Source: Onthophagus taurus (lineage: Eukaryota; Arthropoda; Insecta; Coleoptera; Scarabaeidae). Taken from it: a stretch of DNA of 64,000 bases. This document shows positions 54,141 to 64,000 of the stretch, in pieces. Numbering within the stretch: the stretch's first letter is position 1; each line of letters opens with the position of its first letter. The stretch spans positions 39,129,501-39,193,500 of the forward strand of contig NC_091966.1 in the NCBI RefSeq assembly GCF_036711975.1, in the 5' to 3' direction. The position numbers were made by a program, and so were the translations under genes. The notes beneath the pieces are model-generated. The model worked only from the letters and a program-made list of their open reading frames with translations, was not told the DNA's origin and ran no database searches.

Positions 54141-54822
54141 AATCGAATTATAAAAATTGGTAACGCGTAAAGTGTTATTTTTGGATTTGTCCGCTATGGG
54201 GCGCTGGTGGATTTTATAATAATAATGGATATGATTAAGAGATGGCAGCACTATTTTTAATTTATATTCCCCTCTTATATTTTCTTGTACTAATAATAAA
54301 AATTGTTTAGTATTTCTTTTTTAATTAACAAATAAAATTTTATTGTATGAAAACATTATACGTTTTCCGTAAAAACCGGTTGTTTCTACCAGTTTATTTT
54401 CATTAAAAAATAATATTAATTTTTAGAGAAATTTTTTCAATACTTTGAACAATTTTAAGAGTTGTTCTATCTGGTTTCAAGTTAAGTACTTGGGGAAATC
54501 CCGAGATAACTGACAGGTTGTTTCCACCAGTTTCTACGGAAAAAGTTGGTAAAGGCGGGCTTAACGTCACAGACGGAGTTTATTTTAGTTTATTTGCTTT
54601 AAATATCTATAATTATTATTGAAAACTAGTTATTAACCTAAAATTATTGGTCTTTAATTGTAAACAAGCTTTATCTTTTATTAATATTTTGAAATATTAT
54701 ACTAATTAGACAAGGGGTTAAAAGGCACGGAAACAAAATATATTAAAAGGTCGAGCTTGAGCGGAGAGTAGAGGATTTCCATTAAAGTCCATCCTAAATA
54801 AAATATTGAAACATTTATTATA
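54141..54822. other. Non-coding spacer
   Basis: AT-rich, with CCGGTTGTTTCTACCAGTTT near 54376 and a related GGTTGTTTCCACCAGTTTCT near 54517, an apparent short duplication. No gene. Confidence 0.4.
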
Positions 54823-54930
54823 GTACTTGAGGTAGAGGTACTTCAGATAGAGATACTTGAGGTAGTGATAGAGGTACTTGAGATAGAGATAGAGGTACTT
54901 GAGGTAGGGGTACTTGGCTAGAGATACTTC
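54823..54930. repeat. Minisatellite of GAGGTACTTGAGATAGA type
   Basis: About seven degenerate copies of a 14-18 bp purine-rich unit (TACTTGAGGTAGAGG / TACTTGAGATAGAGA). Confidence 0.85.
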
Positions 54931-55379
54931 AATGAAGTGGCGAACCAGTTCGCGTATCGTGTAGATCTAGCTTTATACAAGCATATGTTGTTTCTTCTAA
55001 GACTAAGACCTTTCGGAAGTAGAACGCATCCCTGGAGGAGCTAGAGGTCGAGCTAGAGAGATAAAGATAAATAAATAAATAAACAAACAAAGATAAAATT
55101 ATTCTTAATTTTTAAAATGTTATTTTCTTTGAAAAAAGTCCAACTCAACGAGGCCTGCATTTTTGTCTCCCATGGTGACAATACGATTTTCTATTTTAAT
55201 TTTATGTTTCAGATTTTTTATGATGCGACGAATTAATTTAGTATGGAAAGATTTTATGTTGACGTTCTTATTCCCACTCGTTTTCCCTCACTCTTTCACC
55301 TTTATCATCTGGCGAACGTTCCTTATGACCTTCAGTCCAATTTCATCCCTCATCATGTTGACTCAAGTTATTTAATTTT
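54931..55379. other. Non-coding spacer before the Penelope-like fossil
   Basis: Contains a short TAAATAAATAAACAAACAAA microsatellite near 55067 and an open frame (55163-55375) without family likeness. Confidence 0.35.
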
Positions 55380-56030
55380 AAAGGAAATTTTAACGTGTTA
55401 ATTGTAAGTTTAAAAATTTTCTTTCTTTTTTGATTTCTTATATTTAGTTATTATGGTTCTTTCTGTACAGGTTTGGTAATTTGTTTTGTCGTTAATTTTT
55501 AACATTTGAATTTTTCGTAAACGGAATCTTTTTGAAGAAATACTCTGAAACAATACTCTCGATGCTCCTACACCGACGGTAATTATATATATTCTTTATC
55601 TGTGTTTTTGTTATATCTGAATGTTCCTTAGTCCTGCCTGAAGAAGAACGATAATCGTTCGAAATCTTCGAAGATAGCACCGAAATAAAATATTTTCATC
55701 GTTTATACGACTTTTAATTTTTGTTAGCAGCAAAAAACCATACAACTTACCTGGAAAAAAACTACCAAATCGATAATAGAGGCATCTCCAATAGGCCCCG
55801 AGATCAAGAAAACCTTAATCCCTCGGGAAAAATCAAGCAGGTGCCCCAAACTCTATGGTCTGCCCAAAATCCCCTCCCTCAGGAAGGTTGCTCCGGATCG
55901 GGGACGGTGTAGGACCGTTTTCCAAGTGGCTGACAAGTGCAGGGCGTCATCTCTCTTGTTGAAGGTACCGTTCTTCTCTATTTCGATGGACTCGCGGATG
56001 AGTCTGGTGCTCCAATGTGGAACGTTGGCT
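55380..56030. mobile_element. Penelope-like retroelement fossil, two fragments head to head
   Basis: The plus strand at about 55755-55870 encodes an N-terminal reverse-transcriptase piece (SRCPKLYGLPKI and preceding KKTLIPREK). The minus strand at about 55870-56020 encodes a C-terminal GIY-YIG-side piece (HWSTRLIRESIEIEK, DDALHLSATWKTVLHR). The element is fragmentary and broken in several places. The 55380-55720 part resembles the leader region with a hammerhead-like motif. Confidence 0.65.
55635..55679 (+). ncRNA. Hammerhead-ribozyme-like motif
   Basis: All three helices can be drawn around the conserved core. Helix I is TGC/GCA (55635-55637 with 55677-55679). The core CTGAAGA is at 55638-55644. 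Helix II is GAACGA/TCGTTC with a TAA loop (one unpaired A at 55645 before it). GAA is at 55661-55663. Helix III is ATCT/AGAT with loop TCGA (55664-55675), and the cleavage triplet is ATA (NUH) ending at 55676. It lies just upstream of, and in the same direction as, a Penelope-like reverse-transcriptase fragment; Penelope-like elements are known to carry hammerheads. The extra A and short helix I may weaken it. Confidence 0.55.
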
Positions 56031-58300
56031 ATTTCCATATCTGAAGCTGCTAGTTTTCCATATATACATATACATAGAATAATCATGCAAAATAATTTGA
56101 TATTAAAATAGTATTATTTAAGTGTTTGCCTAACCTATCCTTTGATATGGACTCCCCCGCTGATAGAATGAGAGTCATTCAGCTTGCGCATACTACATAT
56201 CAATGCTATTATTCCACGTGGAAAATAACCATGATGCTGTGATCTCAATGAGAGTTAGTACTTTCATGGAGGCATTGTCGTTAGCGAGGCTTCCAAACCC
56301 TCCAGCATGCCTATGAAGTGGGTATAGTTGCATCATGGTTATTTTCCACGTGGAATAATAGGATTGATATGCTGTATGCCCAAGCCGAATGACTCTCATT
56401 CTGTCAGCGGAAGGAGTCGATATCAAAGGATAGGTTCGGCAAACACTTAAATAATACTATTTTAATATTCAATTATTTTGCACGAATTTTCTATTTATAT
56501 GTACAAATGGTACACTGGCTCAAAATATAGAATTATTCAATATATTTTCCACGAGGAATTATAATAAAAATTGCATATATACGTATAACTAAAATATTCG
56601 TGCAAAATAATTTGGTATTACAATACTATTATTTAAGTGTTTACCTAACCTACCATTTAAATGACTCCACGTATCTATCGACTGGAAGTCTGGCCCCTAG
56701 TTAGAAAAAAAATAATTTTGATTAAATTCGGTATAACTAAAGAACGGTTTGACCGATTTTAATGTTCTATATCTCAAACGAAAGCTTGCGTCTGGCTGAA
56801 TAATTATCTGTAAAGCATATTGAACACTTCCATATCTGAAGCTGTTAGTTTTCCATATGTATATGTAAATAGAATAATCATGCAAAATAATTTGATATTA
56901 AAATAGTATTATTTAAGTGTATACCTAACCTATCCTTTGATATGGACTCCCTCAGCTGATAGAATGAGAGTCATTCGGCTTGCGCATACTACATATCAAT
57001 CCTATTATTCCACGTGGAAAATAACCATGATGCTCTGATCTCAATGAGAGTTAGTACTTTCATGGAGGCATTGTCGTTAGCGAGGCTTACAAACCCTCCA
57101 GCATGCCTATGAAGTGGGTATATTTGCATCATGGTTATTTTCCACGTGGAATAATAGGATTGATATGCTGTATGCCCAAGCCGAATGACTCTCATTCTGT
57201 CAGCGGAAGGAGTCGATATCAAAGGATAGGTTCGGCAAACACTTAAATAATACTATTTTAATATTCAATTATTTTGCACGAATTTTCTATTTATATGTAC
57301 AAATGGTACACTGGCTCAAAATATAGAATTATTCAATATATTTTCCACGAGGAATTATAATAAAAATTGCATATATACGTATAACTAAAATATTCGTGCA
57401 AAATAATTTGATATTAAAATACTATTATTTAAGTGTTTGCCTAACCTACCATTTAAATGACTCCACGTATCTATCGACTGGAAGTCTGGCCCCTAGTTAG
57501 AAAAAAAATAATTTTGATTAAATTCGCTATAACTAAAGAACGGTTTGACCGATTTGAATGTTCTATATCTCTAACGAAAGCTTGCGTCTGGCTGAATAAT
57601 TATGTGTAAAGCATATTGAACACTTCCATATCTGAAGCTGTTAGTTTTCCATATGTATATGTAAATAGAATAATCATGCAAAATAATTTGATATTAAAAT
57701 AGTATTATTTAAGTGTATACCTAACCTATCCTTTGATATGGACTCCCTCAGCTGATAGAATGAGAGTCATTCGGCTTGCGCATACTACATATCAATCCTA
57801 TTATTCCACGTGGAAAATAACCATGATGCTCTGATCTCAATGAGAGTTAGTACTTTCATGGAGGCATTGTCGTTAGCGAGGCTTACAAACCCTCCAGTAT
57901 GCCTATGAAGTGGGTATAGTTGCATCATGGTTATTTACCACGTGGAATAATAGGATTGATATGCTGTATGCCCAAGCCGAATGACTCTCATTCTGTCAGC
58001 GGAAGGAGTCGATATCAAAGGATAGGTTCGGCAAACACTTAAATAATACTATTTTAATATTCAATTATTTTGCACGATTTTTCTATTTATATGTACATAT
58101 GGTACACTGGCTCAAGATATAGAAGTATTCAATATATTTTCCACGAGGAATTATAATCAAAATTGCATATATACGTATAACTAAAATATTCGTGCAAAAT
58201 AATTTGATATTAAAATACTATTATTTAAGTGTTTGCCTAACCTATCCTTTGATATGGACTCCCTCAGCTGATAGAATGAGAGTCATTCGGCTTGCGCATA
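56031..58300. repeat. Tandem repeat, ~796 bp unit, about 2.8 copies, each with an inner palindrome
   Basis: CCTTTGATATGGACTCCC lies at about 56138, 56934, 57730 and 58246, so two full 796 bp periods are followed by a shortened one (516 bp). Each unit holds an inverted repeat whose arms run from TAGTATTATTTAAGTGTTTG to its mirror about 370 bp later, around GAATGAGAGTCATTC and CCACGTGGAAAATAACCATG. Copies 2 and 3 are nearly identical. No credible coding. Confidence 0.92.
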
Positions 58301-58839
58301 CTAGTAGTAAGATATACTTCTATATCTTGAGCTTCAATATATTTTCCACAAGGAATAATATTTTTAATATTTTAATAATAATATTTTATTTTTCCATTTT
58401 ACAAAAAAGCATAGAGTGCGTCAATTTAACAATAATTACATTGTGATATAATACAAATTGAATTCAAACATTAAATTGGAAAAACATGTCAATGGTATAT
58501 ATCGGATTTTCCGTGACAATAGCTTTCAGTCTCCTCCGGAATCTTGGAACTGGCAGATTCTTTAAACATGATTCTTCTCTCGTTTGTACCCATAGTTTAA
58601 GCTAGATTTACGCTAAGTTTTCTTTATGTATTCACGTTTTCCTCACCATTACCGCTAATAAGAATTTTTTATTTTTATTTTAGTACCTAAATTAGTTTAT
58701 GTAAGTAGTCGTTATTAGAGTATATGCGATAAGATAATTTATAATAATTAGTATTGTAGCGTCTATGTTCGAATATATGCCTTAAATATTGTATTTTTTC
58801 TTTAATTTTATTTTTTCTTTATTATTCTTTAGTTCTAAT
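58301..58839. other. Non-coding spacer
   Basis: AT-rich sequence without a recognisable gene or element. Confidence 0.35.
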
Positions 58840-59430
58840 TACTTTTTACAACTTAAAAATAACATTTTTGGTGACGAAATAATGTTTTTCTATGTTCCTA
58901 ATGAAATAGCAACAACAAATTGATACTTTTTAGTTTAAATGTGACATTTCTCACACATTTAATGTTATTTAAATCATCAAAATGGTAATTTCTAACTTAA
59001 ATATGACGTTTACAAGTTTGACTAATGACGTTTTAAATGGCAACTTGTCACTTTGTAACAAATATGATATTTTAAACATTAAAATGGCACTTTGAAACTT
59101 AAACATTACATTTTTAATCAAAATAATGATATTTTAAACGTTCTAATTGCTTTTTACAACTTAGAAATAAAATTTTTGGTGACGAAATAATGTTTTCTTA
59201 TGTTCCTAATAAAATAGCAACATCAAATTGGTACTTTTTACTTTAAATATGACATTTCTAACCTATATAATATCATTTAAATCATCAAAATGGTAATTTC
59301 TATCTTAAATATGACGTTTATAAGTTTGACTAATGACGTTTTAAATGACAACTTGTCACTTTGTAACATAAAAATAATGTTTTAAACATCAAAATTGCAC
59401 TTTGAAAGTTAAACATTACATTTTTAATAA
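58840..59430. repeat. Tandem duplication, ~309 bp unit x2
   Basis: TTTTTGGTGACGAAATAATG, AATCATCAAAATGGTAATTT, AGTTTGACTAATGACGTTTT and AACTTGTCACTTTGTAACA recur in the same order about 309 bp apart. Non-coding. Confidence 0.9.
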
Positions 59431-59880
59431 ATAGATTATATTTATTTATTTCTTTCATAATTTGTTTCAATAGTTGTTCCCACGGTTAGGCACTGAGGCC
59501 CTAGCGTTTGCTTTACATAACTCTTATTTTATTTAATTTTTTTTTCTTTAATAGATGCGTGCGCCAATTCACGCCATCAAATCACTAAAGAAGATACACT
59601 AAAAGACATTTCCACATTTAAAGATTGTTATTATTTCCTTCAGTAAAATGTTTATTAGTCCTACTTCATTTTGGTGCGTTTTTAAGATTCTTTCTAAGGA
59701 GAATTTTAAATGGTAACGATTGTATCTAAGTAACACCAATGAACTTTATGTATTAATTGTTAGCTATCGACCCTTAAACGTTAAACCCTTGAGCAAAGTG
59801 AAAGCATTTTATTCCTCGGATAATGAGAGAGATGAAGAAAACTTTTTCAGATGCTATTTCTTTGATGTCATTTAGATACA

Positions 59881-59912
<32 letters not shown>

Positions 59913-60087
59913 GTGACGTCCTTTGAGGTCGGGGCTAATTGATCGTCTCTTTTCTTATTATGACTCTATCTCACTTATCTACATTTATTCTCTTTTTGAG
60001 AATAAACAGTGTGTGATGCAACCCAACATATACAGTTGCCGATTTTATACATATGGTTAGCAATCTGGAGCAGTATAATCAATGGTT
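59431..60087. other. Spacer with an AT microsatellite
   Basis: Contains a (TA)n run at about 59883-59911 and otherwise unremarkable non-coding sequence. Confidence 0.5.
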
Positions 60088-61660
60088 TCATATATGGTTA
60101 CGCCATCTAGTAGTAAGAGACTGTCAACGATGACTGTCATGAGTTAAGGTTATGTTAACAATAGAGTACAGATGTAGTTATAAGAAGTTTAATAAGAATA
60201 ATAAGTTACTTTTAATAAATGATTTACAAAGTAAAGTGCTAGTAGTTACTTTGTGTTATATCCATTAACTTATACAGGATAAACGTTACAGTTAGGTTGC
60301 CTAAAATTAAGGTAATAAAATTTGGGAATTGCCTTATAGATGGCGCTTATTATAAATTTATTATTTAAATTAACTTTTTAACTTATTTATAATTTGTGAT
60401 TAACAAATTATGTTGCAGTAATTCTTTATGTTATGTATTTAACTATTTCTAACGATATTCATTACACTATGTTGTGTATTTTGTTATTAAATAAATTTAG
60501 GGTTATCTTAGACAGCTGTCATGGTAATTCCTTACCATTGATTATAAAAAATCTGAAGTTCTCCGAAAAGTTAAAAAGTAATCTTGTAAAGTAATAATTT
60601 TATATCTAAAAAAACGAAAACAATTCATCCTAAAATCTATTGGGATTTAAACAAAATTAATAAACAATAGTAACAAGGTCAACAATATTCATATAAAAAT
60701 ACGATGGATTTTATTGGTGCATATTTACAACTTTATGCTTTATATTTGTAGAAAATTAAATTAATTAGTAAATAGTAAACATACTTTCCCACAGAATGAT
60801 ACATTTTGTGTAATAAACAATAATAAATTATATATTATTTGTAATTAGGAATTTGCTGTTTAATTCAAAACTTCAGAAATTGCCTAATAGATGGCACTAC
60901 CAATAAAAATGTGAAACAATAACTAATCCTCAATCAAATATTACCAAACGCACAATAAATTGATCAATAATCTTTTTTTAGTAATACTATTTGTTTTTAT
61001 CCAATATTAATTTTTAATTATTGAATAAATAAGTAAGGAAAACTGATATAGTAAGATAAACTATAGTAAGATGGCGCTGTATTTTAAATTTTCAAAAATT
61101 TTACATTATTAAAGCAAAAAAATTTCATTATTTAAACATATAAATCAACTTGCTAGGTTTCTTGCAAATTTAGAGTTCTTTAATAATTAAAATTATACCT
61201 ATCTCTTTATATTTGTATAAAAACGCGATGCGTTTCTTTGATGCATATTTACGACTTTATGCCTTATATTTGTACAAAATTAAATTAATAAGTAAATAGT
61301 AGACATATTTCCCTACAGAATGATTCATTTAGTTTAATAAACAATAATAAATTATGTGTTATTTATAATAAGGAATTTTTTTTTTAATTTAATACTTTAG
61401 AAATTGCCTCATAGATGGCATTGTCAATAAAAATGTCAACATGTATTATAAAAAGTAGTTAATGTTATTATTTAATTTTAGAAGTTGAGGCTAAGTTTAT
61501 AGCAAAATATACAAGAACATTTAATATCGATCAGGTATTTAAAAATATCATATTGGGATGAAACCACAGTAAAGAAATAAAAAAAAATGTTTTGACATTT
61601 AAATTTGACACTCCTTTCATTGATTCCTGTCAATTATGAATTTTTTAATATGTATGTATA
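60088..61660. repeat. Dispersed repeat family Y, copy B
   Basis: Collinear with 52895-54140 but with extra sequence near 60600-60990. CTCF-like words at 60101-60108 (minus), 60338-60346 and 61069-61077, and near-matches near 60887 and 61412. It ends at a junction where copy C begins. Confidence 0.88.
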
Positions 61661-62150
61661 TACAAGATTTATAAAGTAAAGTGCTAGTAGTTACTTAGTA
61701 TTATATCCATCAAGTTATAACGGACAAACGTTACAGTTAGGTTGCCTAAAATTAAGGTGATAAAACTTGGGAATTGCCTTATAGATGGCGCTTATTATAA
61801 ATTTATTATTTAAATTAACTTTTTAACTTATTTATAATTTGTGATTAATAAATAGTGTTGTAGTAATTTATGTTATGTGTTTAACTATTTCTAAGGATGT
61901 GATTACACGATGTTGTGTATTTTGTTATTAAATAAATTTAGGGTTATCTTTGACTTTGACAGCTGTCATGGTAATTCCTTGCCATGGATTATAAAAATCT
62001 AAAGTTCTCCAAAAAGTTATAAAGTAATCTTGTAAAGTAATAATTTTATTTCTAAAAAAACGAAAACAATTCATCCTAAAATCTATACAATTCCATATTT
62101 ATATAACACTATGCACAATAGAATAAAAACAGCATCATAAAATATATTGG
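61661..62150. repeat. Dispersed repeat family Y, copy C (partial, tandem to B)
   Basis: Restarts at the ATTTATAAAGTAAAGTGCTAG module, directly after copy B, and runs through a CTTATAGATGGCGCTTATT word (AGATGGCGC at 61783-61791) and GACAGCTGTCATGGTAATTC, then fades. It is therefore a partial tandem copy. Confidence 0.85.
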
Positions 62151-62589
62151 GATTCAAACAAAACTAAGAAACAATAGTAACAAGGTAATAAAAACTGTTA
62201 CAATTATTGTACATTTCTAATTTAACACATACAAGTTTTCTATATTGTATTATTTAGAATAAAGCCGTTCTAAATTAATCAGTCTACGGTGAGAGTTAGT
62301 AATCTAAGTAACAATTATTAGGATAAAAATATGTGATATTTGCACTGCAGAAAATAGTTAAAATTAGAACATGACTTTAGAATAACATTTAAAGAATTTA
62401 TTTAAAAAGTTTAAAACTGTTGATATGTAAATTTAATAATTATCGTATAAATATTGATAAAATATATGATTATTTTTCAATTTGTTTTATGTTATCACAT
62501 GGATTGGTAAACAGACCAATTCTTTAAATTGTAAAAAGTGAAAAAGATCTTTTTTTTAATTAATAAGGATAAATCAATTCTTCAATTAA
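62151..62589. other. Spacer downstream of MCRIP2
   Basis: Non-coding AT-rich sequence, partly the MCRIP2 3' region. Confidence 0.4.
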
Positions 62590-63236
62590 TTAACCTTTGT
62601 GATTAACTGAATTAGTTATGTAATTAAACAGTCTTTTGCCCCACCAACCTTCTAAATCGAAAGGTTTAAAATTTTCTAATTGCGGTGAAGGATCTTCCTT
62701 GTAATAACAAGTTTGTTTACCTGTAAAAATCGATTTTAATTTAAAATTAAAAGATTAAAGTTCAAAAGCGTTAAAAGGTTATAACCTGTTAAGCTGACGT
62801 TTTCTGATGAATTAATTTCCGAATACACTGAATTCCAGGCTAAAATCAATCGCCGAAATTAAAAATAAATCAAATAAACCTAAAAATACTTACAATCGTT
62901 GATAAAAAATATCAATTCTTCATGTTGAGGCGTTATAATAACCTCGTTATGACGAAAAGTTCGAGTATCGTTGTGAGTTTTCTTTGAAACATTTTGAAAA
63001 ATTGGTTTCGAGTCACTGAAAAAAATTATCTCACCATCAGAAATTTATTTGTTACTTAATACGCACTTTATAACCTCTCCAACCGCGTTAACCTTTGACT
63101 TTGTGTAGTCACGAAAACCGTCCAAATTTTGTATACCTGAAAATCTAAATTAAAAATAACCCAATTCGGTGCAATTTCGTTTACCTCTTCGTGTTGTTTT
63201 CGCCACGATCTTACTCGGTCCCTTTACATTATACAT
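62590..63236 (-). CDS. MCRIP2: MCRIP2-like MAPK-regulated corepressor-interacting protein
   Basis: Small, mostly disordered protein of the MCRIP (FAM195) family, which binds CtBP corepressor and DDX6/stress-granule partners under ERK control in vertebrates. Five short exons: 63185-63236, 63067-63136, 62894-63015, 62786-62839, 62590-62720; they sum to 142 residues with closing phases. The start MYNVKGPSKIVAKTTRRG and the C-terminal block FKPFDLEGWWGKRLFNYITN match MCRIP2. The middle HEELIFFINDSWNSVYSEI corresponds to the conserved HEE-x-I-x-x-I-x-x-x-W helix. The donor of exon 2 (GTGCGT) is the least certain border. None of its exons has an open frame over 60 codons. Confidence 0.85.
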
Positions 63237-63739
63237 TTCAGTGCACTATTAAAATGGTTGTGGTTGAACTCGATTACGCACGTGCTATATCGTAAAAGAT
63301 AACGAGTTAATTTTGATTTTACTCCCTACTCTGTACGACACACGAACAATTTTCAATCATTCAGTTAACTACTGAATGGTTTTTTTGGAACTTTTAAGTT
63401 TATTTGGTTGGTATTTTTTCGATACAAAAAAGGTTAATTTATATGATAAGAATTTTATAATACTTTTATTATTTATTATAGAATTAATTTGTGTCTTCAA
63501 CAATGTAATCTTAATATAACAAAGTTATTTTTCACACATTTTTTTGAATGTCGAAAAATTTAAAAATATTTGTATCTAAATTTAATAATTGAAGTTTTTA
63601 CCGCTAGATGGCGAAGCAATTCAAATTGATTTTTACAATTTTATCTAATAATTTTTATCATTAAAAATTTCCACCAAATTATATTGCGTGGTCGTATCAT
63701 TGCGATATTATTTATAATATTATTATATTATTTATATCC
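63237..63739. other. MCRIP2 upstream region
   Basis: Non-coding. A CTAGATGGCGAAG near-match to the CTCF-like word lies at 63606-63614. Presumed promoter region. Confidence 0.4.
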
Positions 63740-64000
63740 AAATTTGGAGGGTATTTGTATCCACGAGATGGCGCTGTATTCTAAATGTTCAAAAAGTTAA
63801 CATTATTAAAGGAAAAAAAGTTTAATTATTAATACTTATCACGCTATCAAACCAAATTGCTAAGTTTTTTGAAAATTTAAATTACATTAATAATTAAAAT
63901 AATTAATATAAAAACGCGATGCGTTTCTTTGATGCATATTTACGACTTTATGCCTTATATTTGTAGAAAATTAAATTAACAAGTAAATAGTGTACATATT
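63740..64000. repeat. Dispersed repeat family Y, copy D (runs off the window)
   Basis: GAGATGGCGCTGTATT (word at 63766-63774), the AAAAACGCGATGCGTTTCTT module and TTTACGACTTTATGCCTTAT match copies A and B in order. The copy is cut by the window end. Confidence 0.85.

Noticed and set aside
55163-55375. 70-codon open frame
   Set aside because: Hydrophobic, low-information translation without start context, family match or splice partners.
59900-60070. GAGAATAAACAGTGTGTGATG stretch considered as part of a retroelement terminal repeat
   Set aside because: No second copy, target duplication or coding region nearby; cannot be supported.

Overview
This is an AT-rich, intron-bearing animal nuclear window, almost certainly from an insect and most likely a beetle. 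The evidence is short (about 45-70 bp) GT-AG introns, CYP6-type P450s, an insect gustatory receptor with a TYxxxxxQF tail, and dense decay of Tc1/mariner, Tigger, hAT, piggyBac, Harbinger, LINE and Penelope-like elements. No prokaryotic signal, CRISPR array, tRNA or rRNA was seen. All exon boundaries were read by eye from splice sites and reading phase.

Layout. 1-5000: a tandem ~405 bp repeat and several MITEs, all downstream of the last SMC1 exon seen, so probably one long SMC1 intron. 5001-12390: a gene-dense stretch with SMC1 (minus, 5' half), NOP16 (plus), PPCDC and COX19 (minus) and a divergent P450 (minus). 12700-18335: a repeat block with a LINE scrap, an 842 bp near-perfect hairpin, a ~174 bp satellite array, a hAT relic and a piggyBac-LINE chimera. 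17937-29719: a direct ~4.2 kb segmental duplication, each unit carrying an intact CYP6-like gene (20419 and 27995), separated by a Harbinger-type Myb gene and transposase scrap and by LINE pieces. 30087-36243: a four-exon gustatory receptor (plus) whose stop codon directly abuts the stop codon of GTDC1/QTMAN (minus). 36244-39700: non-coding duplications. 39775-50382: GPR107/108 (minus), whose 8.6 kb third intron is a nested stack of transposons. 50940-52419: LAMTOR3 (plus) converging on VPS26C (minus). 52420-62500: gene-free repeats, including a Penelope-like fossil with a hammerhead-ribozyme-like motif and a dispersed repeat carrying CTCF-like AGATGGCGC words. 62590-63236: MCRIP2 (minus).

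The single-copy genes are unrelated housekeeping functions: cohesin, ribosome biogenesis, coenzyme A synthesis, cytochrome oxidase assembly, tRNA queuosine glycosylation, Golgi traffic, late-endosome Ragulator signalling, retriever recycling and a transcriptional corepressor partner. They are packed tightly where the intergenic gap is small (59-79 bp, and zero at GR/GTDC1). The P450s and the gustatory receptor are the environment-facing, duplicating part. Most novelty lies in the repeats: nested inverted-repeat elements, a 21 bp minisatellite with open 7-residue-periodic frames, and repeat-borne regulatory-like words.
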